A stretch of 62,000 nt of DNA from Adiantum capillus-veneris (Eukaryota; Streptophyta; Polypodiopsida; Polypodiales; Pteridaceae): assembly GCA_014529385.2 (NCBI GenBank), contig CM043943.1:98080855-98142854 (forward strand), written 5' to 3'. Made by a program: the position numbers and the translations under genes. Each line of letters opens with the position of its first letter. The stretch's first letter is position 1. The notes under the pieces were generated by a model. The model saw nothing but the letters and a program-made list of their open reading frames with translations, searched no databases and was not told the DNA's origin. Positions 21,592-33,304 of the stretch are shown here, in pieces.

Positions 21592-23223
21592 CAAAGGCAG
21601 TTAGCACTAGGAGAAAGGTAAAAGAGAGTTTTCCTGTTGTAAAAATTGCACATGCTGAAATGAACGAGGATATTACACCTGTGCTAGATTGTTACATAAA
21701 AGGAAGATTGGTTAGGAAAGGTCTAGTGGATGGGGGTGCACAAATTTGCATCATGACAGAAGGGCTCATGCAAAGACTAGGCATGCACATCCATGAGACA
21801 CCTGAAATCAAAGTGAAAATGGCAAACAATAGCAAGGCTAGGTGCGTAGGCATTTGTAAAAATGTTTTTGTGGAGGCCTTTGGCATTAAGAAGGCAGTGG
21901 ATTTCTATGTCATGTCTACCAAGGGAAATGGTTACCCATTTATCCTAGGAAGACCATGGCTAATGAAAATGCGAGCTTTGCAGGATTGGGAGAGTGGAAA
22001 GCTAATTTGCAGGAATGACAATCACAAGAAGGTTGTCTTTGACATGAAGGAGCAACGCCAAGAGGAGCTCCATGAAGAATCATCTCGAAGTGAGACGGAA
22101 GAAGATTGGACTGAAAACACTTCAGAAGAAGAAAGTAGCAGCAGCATTACTGAAGAGGAGTCCTCTATTGAAGTCATGGGGGTAAGGTTTAAGCCAAACA
22201 ACCAGGAGACCTCTTCTCGAGGTTTGGAAGAGGTAGGTTCCCAAGAGAACCAAAAGGTGGAAGATGAAGGAATGTTAGAAGGTATGTTGTCTACAACACT
22301 TACAAAGGATGAAAGAGAGGAGTTCAAATGTGTGCTAAGGAAATTTCCGAGGCTTTTTGCTAAAGACTACACCGATGTGCGTGGAGTAGATGTTGTTCAA
22401 CACAAGATTGAGTTGAAGCCAGAGGCCACACCTAAGGCTCAAAAGCTACGAAGGCTAGGAGTCATTAAGGAGCAGGCTCTACTCAAGGAGGTAAGAAAGC
22501 TTCTAGCAGCAGGTTTCATTTATCCAGTGGAGAATTCAGAGTGGGTCTCTCCCGTTGTTGTCACTCCTAAGAAAAACGGCAAGTGGAGGGTGTGTGTGGA
22601 TTATCGTCCACTTAATGAGGCAACAAAAAGAGATCACTTTCCCCTCCCATTTCAGGATGAGATACTAAATGAAGTAGCTGGTCATGAGAAGTACACTGTG
22701 TGTGATGGTTACTCGGGTTACTTTCAAATAGGTATCGCATTGGAGGATCAATTGAAAACAACCTTTATCACTCCTTGGGGTTGTTATGCTTTTAGAGTCA
22801 TGCCATTTGGCCTGACAAATGCTCCTGCAACTTTCCAACGCTTCATGAACATGGTGTTTCAAGCATTCTTTGGAAAGTCCATTAGGGTTTTTATTGATGA
22901 TTTTTGCATTTATAGCTCAAAATCATTGCATCTACAAAGGGTAGAAGAAGGTTTAAAGAAGCTCTATGACATGGGAGGTCAACTCAACCCCGACAAGTGT
23001 CACATAGCTGAGGATGAAGTGATCTTGCTTGGTCACAAGGTTTCCTATAAAGGCATTGAGGTGGATCCTTCAAAGGCAAAGGCTCTTATTGAGCTCCCCT
23101 CACCCAAGAATCTCAAAGAGGTCATATCATTCATTCAAAAAGTGAAGTATATGTCACGCTTTATTCACTTAGCTTCGGAGTTGCTTCATCCTTTGCAAAA
23201 GTTGACACAACAAGTAGAATTTG
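21380..23223 (+). pseudogene. Gypsy-2 protease and reverse transcriptase
   Basis: The frame leads through RRINLQDFPLGHGMAPYNLL into a retropepsin-like domain with GLVDGGAQICIM near 21725, where D-G-G replaces the usual D-S/T-G. FILGRPWL follows, the second protease signature. An acidic Ser/Glu-rich linker comes next. RT then carries WRVCVDYRPLNEATKRDHFP, CDGYSGYFQI, MPFGLTNAPATFQRFM and the active site VFIDDFCIYS near 22889, all intact. The frame is lost near 23220 at the RT/RNase H border and continues in the +2 frame. Confidence 0.93.
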
Positions 23224-23224
23224 C

Positions 23225-25627
23225 ATGTCTGATGAGGTTGAAGAGTACTTTTGTAACATTAAAGTCATTTTGTCAGAGCTACCAACACTCATGCCTCCAT
23301 GTTGGGAGTACACATTCTTTGTTAGCTCTAGTGTTGGGAAGGAAACAATTGGTGCAGTTTTATTACAACAAGATCCCCACAGTACCAGGATGCGACCCAT
23401 CTACTTTTCTAGTAGGGTCATGAATGCTTTGGAGAGAGGCTACACGGAGGCAGAACTCATGATGATTTCTCTCATGTTTGCGATAAGGAAGTTTAGATCC
23501 TACTTGCTCCCAAAACCTTTTGTAATTCTCACCGCAGAGAATTTGTTCCCTTGGGTGTCATCTCAAATGAATCTTAGTACTAGGATCTCAAAGTGGATTA
23601 TGGAGTTGCAAGAGTTTCAATACTCTTTCAAGGTAGAAGGTAGTGTGCGTGCACAATTGGCAAGGATTCTCACTTATAGGATGCATGAAAAGGAGATTAA
23701 GGTGCCTGAAGTAAAGACCCTACCATTACCACCACCAAAAAGTATTCCTAAGGCTTTTACCTTGTTCTTTGATGGAGCTTTTCGTCGAGCCACAAGAAAA
23801 GCAGGGGGAGGGCTAGTGTTGCTCAACCCAAGTGGAGAGGTGGTCATGAAAGAGAAGTTCAATCTACCAAGTTCAGCTAGCAACAATGAAGCAGAATACG
23901 ACACACTAATTCATGGTTTGAAGATGTGCATTGGCCAAGGGATACAACGCCTCATGGTAAAGGGAGATGCACTTCTCATTGTGAAACAGATTTTAGGCAT
24001 TTGGGCATGCAAGAATGAAAGCTTACGGACAAAAGTTCATGCCATTCGTAGATTGTTTAATCAATTTGAAGAAGTGCAACTATATCATATTCCTAGGAAA
24101 CAGAATGAAGATGCCGATTTACTTGCACAGCAAGTAGTTACATGTGTTGAGAAAGAAGTGCAGGTCATCATGGCGGCTGTTGTGAAGCAACCAAGGTACC
24201 AGGGATTGGAGTCATTGGCTCCCATCATTGGCTACATTTTGGAGGGTGAGTTTCCACCAGACTTCACAAAAGCTCAGAAGAGGAGACTCATGAAGAAGGC
24301 AAGCATGTATCTCTTCCTAGAAGGCTCCCTCTATCAAAGAGGGAAGGATAAAGTGTGCAGAAGAGTACCAATCGCAGAAATTCCAGCCATTCTAAAAGGT
24401 TTGCATGAAGAGGCATGTGGTGGTCATTTTTCCCAAGAATTAACTGTGAAGAAGATTTTGCTTGCGGGGTATGTTTGGCCAAGTCTGCATGTGGATGTCC
24501 AACATTGGTGTAAAAGTTGTCACAATTGTCAGGTAAATGGGAATAGAAGATTGATTTATGGTCCAAGGCAAATTGTGCTTGCAAATGGACCCTTTGAAAA
24601 GTGGGGCATTGATGCTATGGGTCCTCTGCCTAGGACAAAAAATGGTAAACTCTACATTCTAGTGGCTGTAGACTATATGACTAGGTGGGTGGAAGCACAA
24701 AGTGTGGCAAAGGTAAATGAGAGGACAGTGAGCAAATTCGTCTACACTCACATTTGTTGTAGATTTGGCACACCTTTGGAGATTGTTTCTGATAATGGTC
24801 CAGGGTTTAGAAAGGGATTGCTCACAGAAGTCTGTGAAGAACTTCGCATTCTACATCATCACAGTACACCCTACTATCCCCAATCAAATGGTTTGGTAAA
24901 AAAAGCTAATGGTGTCATTGCAGGCATCATTAGAAAGATGGTGAGAAACAAGATAAAGTTGTGGGATGACTTCTTGGATGGTGCCTTGTGGGCGTATCGA
25001 ACCACATATAGGGAAGCCACGGAGTTTACACCATTTCACTTGGTCTATGGTCAAGAGGCTTTCCAACCAATTGAGCTCAACATTCCAACAATGCGACTTC
25101 ATGGCAAAGCAGCACAAGATGATCAAGAAGCATGGATGGATCGACTTCTTACCTTAGCTGAGCTTGAGTGGAAAAGAGAAGCAGCATACGAGTGCTACAA
25201 GAGGAAAGCTACGCAGGCGAAGGAGAAGCTTGACAAGAAACTAAAGGACAAAGGCATCAATGAAGGAGATCTGGTGCTAAGGTATGACAATCGACTCGAT
25301 AATCGTTTTGATGCCAAGTTTGAAACTAGATGGCAAGGGCCATACATAGTCAAGAAGGCTTTCAATTCAAGTTACTATCAGCTTATGGACTTGAATGGTA
25401 AAGAGCACTCCAGGAAAGTAAACGGGTATCGCTTGAAGCCCTATTTGAGTCGCCTTCTACCAAAGGATGTACCAAAGATCTGTCAAAAGGCCACTGTCTC
25501 ATGTAAGTATTGTTACATGAAGCATGAGTGTAACTCTAGCCAAAATTCTGAGGGGCCAAACAATAAAGATCTCGTCAAGGACTCTGAAGCACTCTCTTTG
25601 GAAAAGATGCTCTATGATGGTACATGA
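23225..25627 (+). pseudogene. Gypsy-2 RNase H, second RNase H and integrase
   Basis: The first RNase H has F-V-S-S-S-V-G-K-E-T-I-G-A-V-L-L-Q-Q and YFSSRVMN. The second, at about 23750-24160, starts FTLFFDGAFRRATRKAGGG and contains NNEAEYDTLIHGL, KGDALLIVKQ and a final N-E-D-A-D-L-L-A. Integrase follows with H-E-E-A-C-G-G-H and CKSCHNCQ (zinc domain), then WGIDAMGPL and VSDNGPGF for the first two acids of DDE. The third, in NGLVKKANGVI, is Lys where the family has Glu. About 800 codons are open, which is long for a decayed copy, but integration chemistry should be lost. Confidence 0.93.
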
Positions 25628-25640
25628 ATATACCATCATC

Positions 25641-25655
25641 CAGGGGGAGGGCTAA
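25641..25655 (+). other. Gypsy-2 polypurine tract
   Basis: CAGGGGGAGGGCTAA lies 14 bases after the pol stop and directly before TGATAGCC, a plausible LTR start. It primes plus-strand synthesis. Confidence 0.8.
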
Positions 25656-26900
25656 TGATAGCCGTTTTTCAGCTCTTTGTAATTGCCACAGTGAGTTACC
25701 TCACCCTACCAAAATCACCCAAACACTGTGGCTATCCCTACCATTTCACTGTACATAGGCGTGCGTGAGTCACGGGACTTTTCCCATATCTTCTTTAAAA
25801 ACCCTCAATTAGCTAGTCATTGGGCTAGTTGAGCCAAAAAAATAAAAAAATAAAAAATATATGTATATTATGGCCCATTTGTGTGTAAATATTGCATTGT
25901 ATATAGGGGCTAAATAAAAATATTTTTCGTAATTATTTTGGTATTTATTTAAATATTTCTACGTAGGGTGTGTTATTTATGCTATATACATTGACTCACC
26001 ATTACCATATTTTTTCTTACCATTTTGCATACTCTTTATTCCATATAAAAATAATCTCATGCAAGCTTCTCTTATTTTTGGTGTAACTCCATTCCAACAA
26101 AAAACCAAAAAAACTAGTTCTATTTATGTGTATATTTTTTCACTATTGTGATTTTTTTCCTTCCTACATCTATTCTCTATTACTCTCATAAATTAGACCA
26201 TCAAAAATATTCATTTATTTATGGTAGACTTATGATGAGAGAGATTTATTTTGACCCCTTTATATTTTTTCCACCTATATTATTTATATTTGACATGTAC
26301 ATATATTTTTAGACCCCTCAATATTTGATTTTCTTAGTTGTACTATTCACTTATATCATGATCTCAACAATATCTTCAATTATAGACCTACCAAATAAGG
26401 TCAAGGGTAGGTGGCATGCATACATGCACTATGGAGGGCCCACTCTTGGAGGTATTCAAAAGAATCATCCAAAGAAGGACCCCACAAGGACTTTGTGCAG
26501 TGGAAAAAATAGTCGGTTTTGCTGAATTTTTAAAGTTCACTTGCTCTCCGAATTTGAAAAGGTGATACAAACAAAAGTTGTAGCTCGTGGGCTGAACTTT
26601 TGCCTCAAATTTTTTCATATTTTTTTGAGCTATGAGCTGCGAGCTATGATTTTATTAGTGGACCCCAGTTTTCCCATGCTATGTAGCCACACTCTCTCTT
26701 CCACTTTATCATTTTCCTCTTTCACACACACTTCTCCACTCATCATCCCCACCTCTCTCACCACTCCTCTCTGCACCACCCTACTCACCTTCTCCTCAAC
26801 CTTGAAGAATAAGAGAATCCATGGTGAACTCATACCTCCCACACACAATTCCATTCCAAAATTGACCACCTAGTCTCATTTTTCCTCCTCCAAATTACCC
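25656..26900 (+). repeat. Gypsy-2 3' LTR, right end uncertain
   Basis: The LTR begins TGATAGCCG immediately after the polypurine tract. AT-rich noncoding sequence follows. Tat-type LTRs are often longer than 1 kb, and the end could lie as far right as about 27,850. No second LTR is in the window for comparison. Confidence 0.55.
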
Positions 26901-28030
26901 ATATCTATCAAAAAAACCACAAAATTCAGCCTCTTCTCTTAAAAGACAGCATCATGGTGGTTGATTACTCAGCTTCAATTACCTTGTCTCTCAAGGAAGG
27001 TCAAGAGTGGAGAAAAAATGTACCGTCAAAGCTAGTGGACCGTCAACAAGCGTCAAAATTGGCCCTACTCAAGACACTTGGAGCATCAACCTTGTAAGAA
27101 ATCCACCTTTTCTTACCTCTTAAGAGTTTTTCTTCCTTATTTGTATCCTACATGGATACTCCCATTGTAAATATCCAATTCCATTTGTAAATTAATACTA
27201 ACTCTACTAACACTAACCCACTATGAAAAGTCCTATCACCTCCATTTCTCTCCTCTCTCTTTCCCCGCCAACTTCTTGATAATTCCAAGCAAAAGAAATT
27301 AGATAAATTACTGAAATCTAACCCAACCATGGTTAGAGGAGTAACCCTAGCCTTCAAAAATGCTATTAATGGAGGGTGTAGCTAGCACAAAAGGGGGAGC
27401 CATAAGCAAGAGCACTATGCTATAGCTTGAGAAGCCAAGCTCAACCTCTCTAGAAGGAGCTCTTGAGTGGAAGCTCATTGTCTTATGCATGTGCATGTGT
27501 TGTAATAGGGGATTAGCAAGGGAACTCTATGCCATTGTAAGAGAGAGAGTGATCACTCAATTGAGAGTAGGAAATCTATCATTTCTCCTACTAGTGTAAG
27601 TCCAACATTTGCTGAATCAAGGAGGGTGGATTTGGACTAAGATTGGATACTTTGTCTCTCTTCCCACGTGAAGTAATGGACAACAATGATGTGTAAGTGC
27701 CTTGGTGTTTTTTTTTGTTAAGTTCTTGATAGCTTGTCTCTAGTGTTGTCATCAATTTAGCCATAAATCCCACATACCGTAAGAGGGCGACAGGGTGGAG
27801 AGGACTCCCCTGGCCTTAAGACAGTGAGTGGGGTGGCTTTTCTTGTGATGTGTTGTGGTGTAATTTACTCAAGCTATGTTGAACAAATACTAATATCACT
27901 TTGATTGGTCATGACAGATTTGTAAGAAGGTATTAGTGCAACAAACACCCCCTCCCCCTTCTCTCTCTTTCTTACATATATAATTGTGTTTGCTTGATCA
28001 TTGTCGATACGTTTCAAAGCAGCCCGAGCA

Positions 28031-28032
<2 letters not shown>
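26901..28032. other. no gene recognised; possibly the remainder of the Gypsy-2 LTR
   Basis: The short frames here have no domain. A region of GGGTGGAGAGGACTCCCC near 27790 resembles neither a primer-binding site nor an LTR edge with confidence. Confidence 0.45.

Positions 28033-28091
<59 letters not shown>
28033..28091. repeat. (CT)n microsatellite
   Basis: This is a pure CT tract of about 29 units lying 130 bp upstream of the first Gypsy-3 coding sequence. It may sit in the leader of that element. Confidence 0.97.
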
Positions 28092-28092
<1 letters not shown>

Positions 28093-28266
28093 ACGCGTCC
28101 TAGTTGGCATCCAAAACTAGGTGGTGCCCCAAATTTGTGTAGGGTTAGGTTGCGGGTTTGTGTGTGTGTTTGTTGTTTTTTCCAACCCCAACCCAATTGA
28201 GCAGCACGGGAGCCTTGAAGGGTGTCTAGAGGTTGCTCTTCTTGTTGCCCGCCCCGGACCGCTTCA

Positions 28267-28848
28267 ATGGCTCATGCTTATACATCAGAGGTGCCCTTTC
28301 AAGGACAAGCAGGGGGACAGGGTCAAGGAGGGGGTCGGGGTCGGGGTCGCGGAAGAGGTGGCCAAGATCCTAATCGACCCAAGACATGCTTTTTCTGTTT
28401 GAGGGATGGGCATTGGCGGTCCGAGTGTTCAAAGGCTATGGAATATGATCGGAAGAAGCAAAAACGTGCTGCTGGAAAGCAGCCTAGTGTGGCTATGGTT
28501 CAGATTGAAGGGTTGGAGGCATCAAATCTGGGGGTTTCACTAATTATGCGTTCTAGAAAAAATGTGGTTCCAACAGTCGATGTTAAGCTTCCCGATTGGG
28601 CGACTCAAGAAGATGTACGGAAAAAGACTGTGACGTGGATGCCACAGCCAGCACCACCATTGAAATCATCAGGACCATCGACCGTTGGTCTAGAAACAAA
28701 CGAGGGGAAAGACAAATACAAGGTTGATACTAGGAAAGGGGATAATTGGAATTCAATTTGGAAAGAGGTCCTCGATTCGCCAATACAAGTACCTTTGGGT
28801 TCATTACTAAAATTGGTTCCGAATTTTCATAATGCCTTGCTAAGTTAG
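28267..28848 (+). pseudogene. Gypsy-3 gag C-terminal part
   Basis: The chosen start is MAHAYTSE at 28267, followed at once by a Gly/Arg/Gln-rich RNA-binding-like stretch (G-R-G-R-G-R-G-R-G) and the zinc knuckle CFFCLRDGHWRSEC. This has the form C-x2-C-x4-H-x4-C. A linker of about 120 residues leads to a stop at 28846-28848, just before protease. The capsid domain expected upstream of the zinc knuckle is missing, so this is either a truncated gag or a 3' piece. Confidence 0.8.
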
Positions 28849-28860
28849 AAATCCAAGGAA

Positions 28861-29300
28861 ATGATGGAAGTTGACAGTGCAATAGCTGAGGGTGAGGGAG
28901 ACGAGTCAGTCTCGTTGCCGAAAAATAGGATCACGGATACCCGCATCCCAGAGCTTTCAGTCAGATATCATGGTACATACATCGACAAAGTACTGTTAGA
29001 TGGAGGTGCGGGAGTAAATATTATTACTCAAGCAGCTTGTGAGCGTTTTGGACTCAGTGATTGGGAACCTACACCCTTTGTAGTCCGCATGGCAGATCAA
29101 AGACAGTGCAGCCAATAGGATTACTACGGGGCATTGTCTTGGATGTAGCTGGCTTATCTTTTTGTTGTTTCTTTAGTAGTCTTGAATATTGAGAATCACA
29201 GTCAGGATTATCACATTATTTTGAGGAGACCATGGTTACAACAAGCCAGGTAAAGCATAATTGGGGGGCAAATATGCTTACAATTAAAAAGGGTCGAAGG
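28861..29300 (+). pseudogene. Gypsy-3 protease
   Basis: The first half reads VLLDGGAGVNIITQAACERFG with the catalytic Asp. The frame ends at 29116-29118, but the protein sense continues in another frame (PIGLLRGIVLDVAGL). After one more stop it reaches HIILRRPWL, the second protease signature, with L-G-R-P changed to L-R-R-P. At least two lesions are therefore present. Confidence 0.85.
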
Positions 29301-30018
29301 AAAGTTCAGATGATGTTGGGAACATGCAGGCAACCAGTTCAGGCAGCATGGCTTGTGATAGCAGAGACAGTAAATATGGTGGAAGGATTAGAAGAGGATG
29401 AAGAGGAGCAATTTTTGAAGGCTAACCCGGATTTAGTTTCTTTATATCTTGCAGACATTTCTATGATTTCGGAGGGGAAATCTTTAGGGGCTTCAGGAAT
29501 TTCACCAGAAACAGGGGTGCAAGAAAAAGCTTTGCCTAGTCCCGAATCATTGGAGGACATTATTAAGCAAGAATGTGCATTTGAAGCACAGATGGGAAAA
29601 GTTACAAGGTTCAAGGAAGATGAATTGGAGGAGGTATTTCTAGGGGAGCAAGTGGAGTCTCAGTCCATTTATATTAATAAGCAGCTTGAGGCAAGTTTTC
29701 TAGGAGACTTGATTAATTTACTAACAGAATTTAAGGATGTTTTCGCATGGGAATATGCAGATATGCAAGGATTGGATCCAAAGTTTTATCAGCATACCAT
29801 TAATCTGAAACCAGATGTGGTGCTAGTGAAGCAGCACTCGTAAAGTATGAATCCGAATGTGGCAAAGCAAGTGAAGGTGGAAATTGATCGTCTCTTGTAG
29901 GTGGGTTTTATTACCCCTGTTGATAATCCCGAGTGGATTTTTCCCATTGTGGTGGTACCAAAGAAAAACAAGAAAATTCGCATTTGTGTGGATTATCGGA
30001 AGCTGAATGCAGCTACTA
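29232..30018 (+). pseudogene. Gypsy-3 linker and start of reverse transcriptase
   Basis: A 200-codon open stretch includes an acidic linker, then F-K-D-V-F-A-W-E-Y-A-D-M-Q-G-L and the H-x-I-x-L-K-P segment that precedes Gypsy RT. Two stops follow (29841 and 29898). RT motif 1 (GFITPVDNPEWIFPIVVVPK) and the I-R-I-C-V-D-Y-R-K-L-N segment come next. Similarity ends right after this, before the catalytic region, at about 30018. Confidence 0.88.
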
Positions 30019-31208
30019 TTCCGGTGGCATGGGGAGCGATCGTTAGGGAACGGTTGCTAGCAAAGTGCCAAAGAGTGGTGGCACGGATGGGGCAAAGTAC
30101 TCCAACAAATACAAAAGTCGGCCAGCTGCTTACATTGGTGTTTTCATTGAGAGAAGTTTTCCCTCTCACCCTTCAGCCTCTGTGTCACTTTGCAGATGAC
30201 AAATTTGTAGTACATGGTACTGCTACGCCCTTGCCACAAACTCAGAGTCAGGAAGTGCCTGTTGTACGGGTAACTCAACCCCTATTCACATCGTGGATAT
30301 GCCCAGTACATCGACTGCGGTGGTAGTCTCTAGTCCACAGGAGATGGCCACTGCAGGAACATCAAACCGAAAGCGAGGTTGGGAGGAGAACTTGTTTTCC
30401 ACACCACCTCCTCATGCGACATCCGCCTTGCCAGAGGATTCCGCTATTGCGTGCTGGAGACGCAGAATGCAGGAAAGGGCGGCAACCTCCACTCCGGCTA
30501 GGACTGGCTCTGCAAGTGCGGATATTTCCTCGCAGCCAAAAAATTATGGAGTTACTATCACCACTGCTTCGACAGAGGGCACTCTTCCAGAAGTTTTTCC
30601 TGGGAGACGACTGCCACAAACCCCTCTGATTAGCTCCAGGTGTGTGGAAAATTTTTGGAGCATCTTGCGGAGTCTCTATATTCGGCCTGGCCAGCTCCCG
30701 CAACTAAGGCACGCATCACTGAGCTGGAAATGCAGGTAACGGCTTTGCAGGCTAGCATCGCCGATTTAACAAATCAAAATGTAGCATTAACTGCGGCAGC
30801 TCGACAGAAAACTGAAGAAATCCAGAGAGTGAGGGAGGCTAACTCTGCGTTTGTTGCTTCTATTCAAGAGGAATTTCTTCAATTGCGAATGCAGAATAGC
30901 CTTGCCACTTACTTAGCATCTCATCCTGGTGATGTGATGATTAACATGAATGATCTGGATGCCTTAGCAGTGGAGATGAAGTAGGACCTCCATAGTTTTT
31001 TGAAGACTCAAATGCACAGTTGGAGATCACGGCTGTCTGCCGAGGTGATAACGTAGCAACCAACTCAACAGGTTGTGATGAGGCAACCTGAGCCGTCGAA
31101 TAATGACAGAGGTAAGAATATTGTCCCAGAAGGTTTTGATATTGCTGATTGGGTGAAAGCTATAGAAGATTGTGCTGAGGCCAGGCTCGTGTCTCTCGTT
31201 TGTAGCGA
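30019..31208 (+). pseudogene. unknown coding region with coiled coil, joined to Gypsy-3 RT
   Basis: I do not recognise this protein. With one frame change near 30640, a long frame runs from a Ser/Thr/Pro-rich part (about 30293-30640) into a strong heptad-like segment, ITELEMQVTALQASIADLTN and onward to about residue 110. Ala/Leu/Gln/Glu-rich helices follow. A stop at 30982-30984 is followed by further coding-like text (NIVPEGFDIADWVKAIEDCA). Such coiled-coil proteins occur as extra frames in some plant LTR elements, but I could not assign a family. It may be a gag-like protein of a second element or a captured gene. Confidence 0.5.
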
Positions 31209-31360
31209 GTGATTCATCGCCTTCATAAGGAGCGGTGCAGAGTATGTTTTTGGGTGGAGACTTTGGCTCATTCATTCTCCCTCATTCTTCCACCATGTCA
31301 TCCATTTTTGGCTTGCACTAAACAGATACTTCTCTCGGTATTATCCTCTGCATACGCCTC

Positions 31361-31576
31361 TTGCTCCCTTGCCAGGCACCTCAGTCTATTTCTTTGCCAA
31401 CGCAATTCATTCCAAGGGATCCTTGGCCGGAGCAACCTGAGATAGATCCACAGCTATTGGCCGAGGTGTATCGGGCTCATCGCCAGGATTTTCAGGGATT
31501 TGGCTATATCAATGTTTTCTCCTCAACAGAGCAGGTGGAGGAACAGCAACTGGAACCTTTGGCATGGAGGAGCTAA
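31361..31576 (+). pseudogene. end of the unknown Gypsy-3-associated reading frame
   Basis: About 70 codons, with IPRDPWPEQPEIDPQLLAEV and RAHRQDFQGFGYINVF, look like ordinary protein. They may be the C-terminus of the preceding coiled-coil protein after a degenerate gap at 31210-31360. A purine-rich ATGGAGGAGCTAAGG just after it (31563-31577), followed by TGTGGG, could be a polypurine tract and LTR start, but this is weak. Confidence 0.35.
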
Positions 31577-31600
31577 GGTGTGGGTTTGCACAATCCACCG

Positions 31601-33220
31601 TGCGTGCCAGGTGTTACGGCATAAGCCGCACAGTGTGGTCCCGCGGTCCTGCGGAGGTCTGGACATTGCGGACTAGGAGTCATGCGGCTTTGGAACAGTT
31701 CTTCATAGGATATCATGGGACAGGACGGGGTTTTGCACCATTCCCGATCTGTGCTGGAGCAGCGGTTGTATATGGGAGGCATACCTATCTTTGGGGATAT
31801 CTCTAATATTCATGTTATTAATACATTTTCTCTCTTGTACTCTGTGTTTGGTTGCATCTCGATGAAGAAGACGGTGTTCTGTTTCTGTAACTTGCCTTCT
31901 GTTCTGCCTTCCTTTGTTTTGATGTTCATATAATGTAACGTAGTCTGAGGTTAATCATTCCCGTAATGCTTATTGCTCCTCTGCGGGCAATAGACATTAC
32001 AGAAACTTTTCATAGTTGGTTGCAACTACCTTTTCTCCCAAGCAATGTTCTCCACCATTGTCATGTCTACTATGGCTACATATGAAGAAAGCCCTCCATA
32101 ATCACTTAGGAGAGTGCTCAAGTGCAAAAATACCATTGCTATTGCATTTCAAGCATAATAGCGATAAGTTTATATAGCCTTACATTGCTATATGCACTCT
32201 TTACAGTGACCAATGATCCATGAACTACCTAAACAAACACCCTTTTTCTAGTAACTATAGAGATTAAAGCATCCATAACTAACTCTCTTGTCTTCTCCAA
32301 CCCATTCTCTTGCAACCATGCTATCAACTGCTTTGATGCCTCCTATTTCAACCATCCAATCCATACAACTTTTTGTATTACGACGTTTGACATTTAGTTT
32401 GGGGGGACTACACAAGGTTTGAGCTACAATACCTACATGGATTCTTGAATGCATGGAGTGGACAAAAAAGATGAGGTCAATTGACATGTCATGGAGCGGT
32501 CACAAAATTTTCATTGAATCCCTATTTCAGTGTAACTCCCACAATGTGGGGTTGTATGTTGTTATATGAACCCTAACTATGATTAAAATTCTCATTAGCT
32601 ATTGGTTGTGCAAACATTTCTCATTAGCTGTTGGCTGTGCGAACTTGTTGATTAGAAAACTTAGATATGATAAAACACAATTTATGAAGATATGAGCTCG
32701 CTTTACAATTACAAATTCAATGATCCCAAAGCAAGGGTGTGGCTATGTAGTCCTTAAGCTTCTTCATGCTCATGTGATTCATCTAATGGAATGAAGGCTC
32801 TCTCTCTTTTCTAAGGAATTTCCCACCACTGATTTTTGTGTGTGTCTATATGTTGCTTGCATAAATGTGTTAGAGCATCCTAATATGTTTGGTATGTATG
32901 GACAAACCACACCATTTCCAAGCATGTATGTGTGTAGAGTAGGCTTTTGGTATATGTGCAAGGTTTGGTCCGTGTGACACTAATCTATATCATATATGTA
33001 TGTGCTTGTGTAGAGAATTATGTGTGGCTAGTAGCTTTGGATGCATGCATTATTATGTATGTGGTTGAGAGAGCTTTCAGTTCAAGGTTTCACTTATCCA
33101 TATACCTAATTACCTCAAATATCTCTTTCATCATTTTATGCTATTAGACTCTCTCATATCATGTGGGATGCCGCCATGCCTAGGCTAGGTAAAAATGGGC
33201 CTTGGATTGATAATTTGGAT

Positions 33221-33221
<1 letters not shown>
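31601..33221. other. 1.6 kb without recognisable genes
   Basis: The first 400 bp could be an LTR of the element to the left. The rest has only short frames. No repeat partner is seen in the window. Confidence 0.5.

Positions 33222-33303
<82 letters not shown>
33222..33303. repeat. (GT)n microsatellite at the end of the minus-strand RT element
   Basis: This is a pure GT tract of about 41 units. It directly abuts the left copy of the 0.94-kb direct repeat. At the corresponding place in the right copy (37464-37473) only about four GT units are present. On the element's coding strand this is a CA tail after its 3' end. Confidence 0.95.

Positions 33304-33304
<1 letters not shown>

Larger units (their letters stand above)
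20872..26900 (+). mobile_element. Gypsy-2: Tat-type Ty3/Gypsy with two RNase H domains
   Basis: In order: gag zinc knuckle, protease, RT, RNase H, a second RNase H, and integrase with zinc and DDE domains; then a polypurine tract and 3' LTR start. A second RNase H (archaeal-type aRNH) between RNase H and integrase is the known hallmark of the Tat/Ogre lineage of plant Gypsy elements. The 5' LTR and most of gag are missing. Two frameshifts split the coding region. The right end is not determined because no partner LTR is available. Confidence 0.9.
28222..31600 (+). mobile_element. Gypsy-3: gag-protease-RT start followed by a foreign coiled-coil coding region
   Basis: Gag with a zinc knuckle, protease and the first part of RT lie in order on the plus strand. 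Near 30018 the RT stops matching just after its ICVDYRKLNAATI motif. The sequence continues instead into an unrelated coding-like region of about 1.2 kb with a coiled coil. The rest of RT, RNase H and integrase are absent. No LTR was identified. It resembles plant Tat-like Gypsy elements by its D-G-G-A-G-V-N-I protease, but without a second RNase H the lineage is open. Confidence 0.8.

Noticed and set aside
26301-26900. Short frames in the Gypsy-2 LTR, such as 26541-26873, as genes.
   Set aside because: No domains; they overlap opposite-strand frames and lie in the expected LTR.
27780-27840. A GC-rich, hairpin-like region near 27790 as a tRNA gene or primer-binding site.
   Set aside because: It has no cloverleaf, no A/B box pattern and no match to known plant primer sites.
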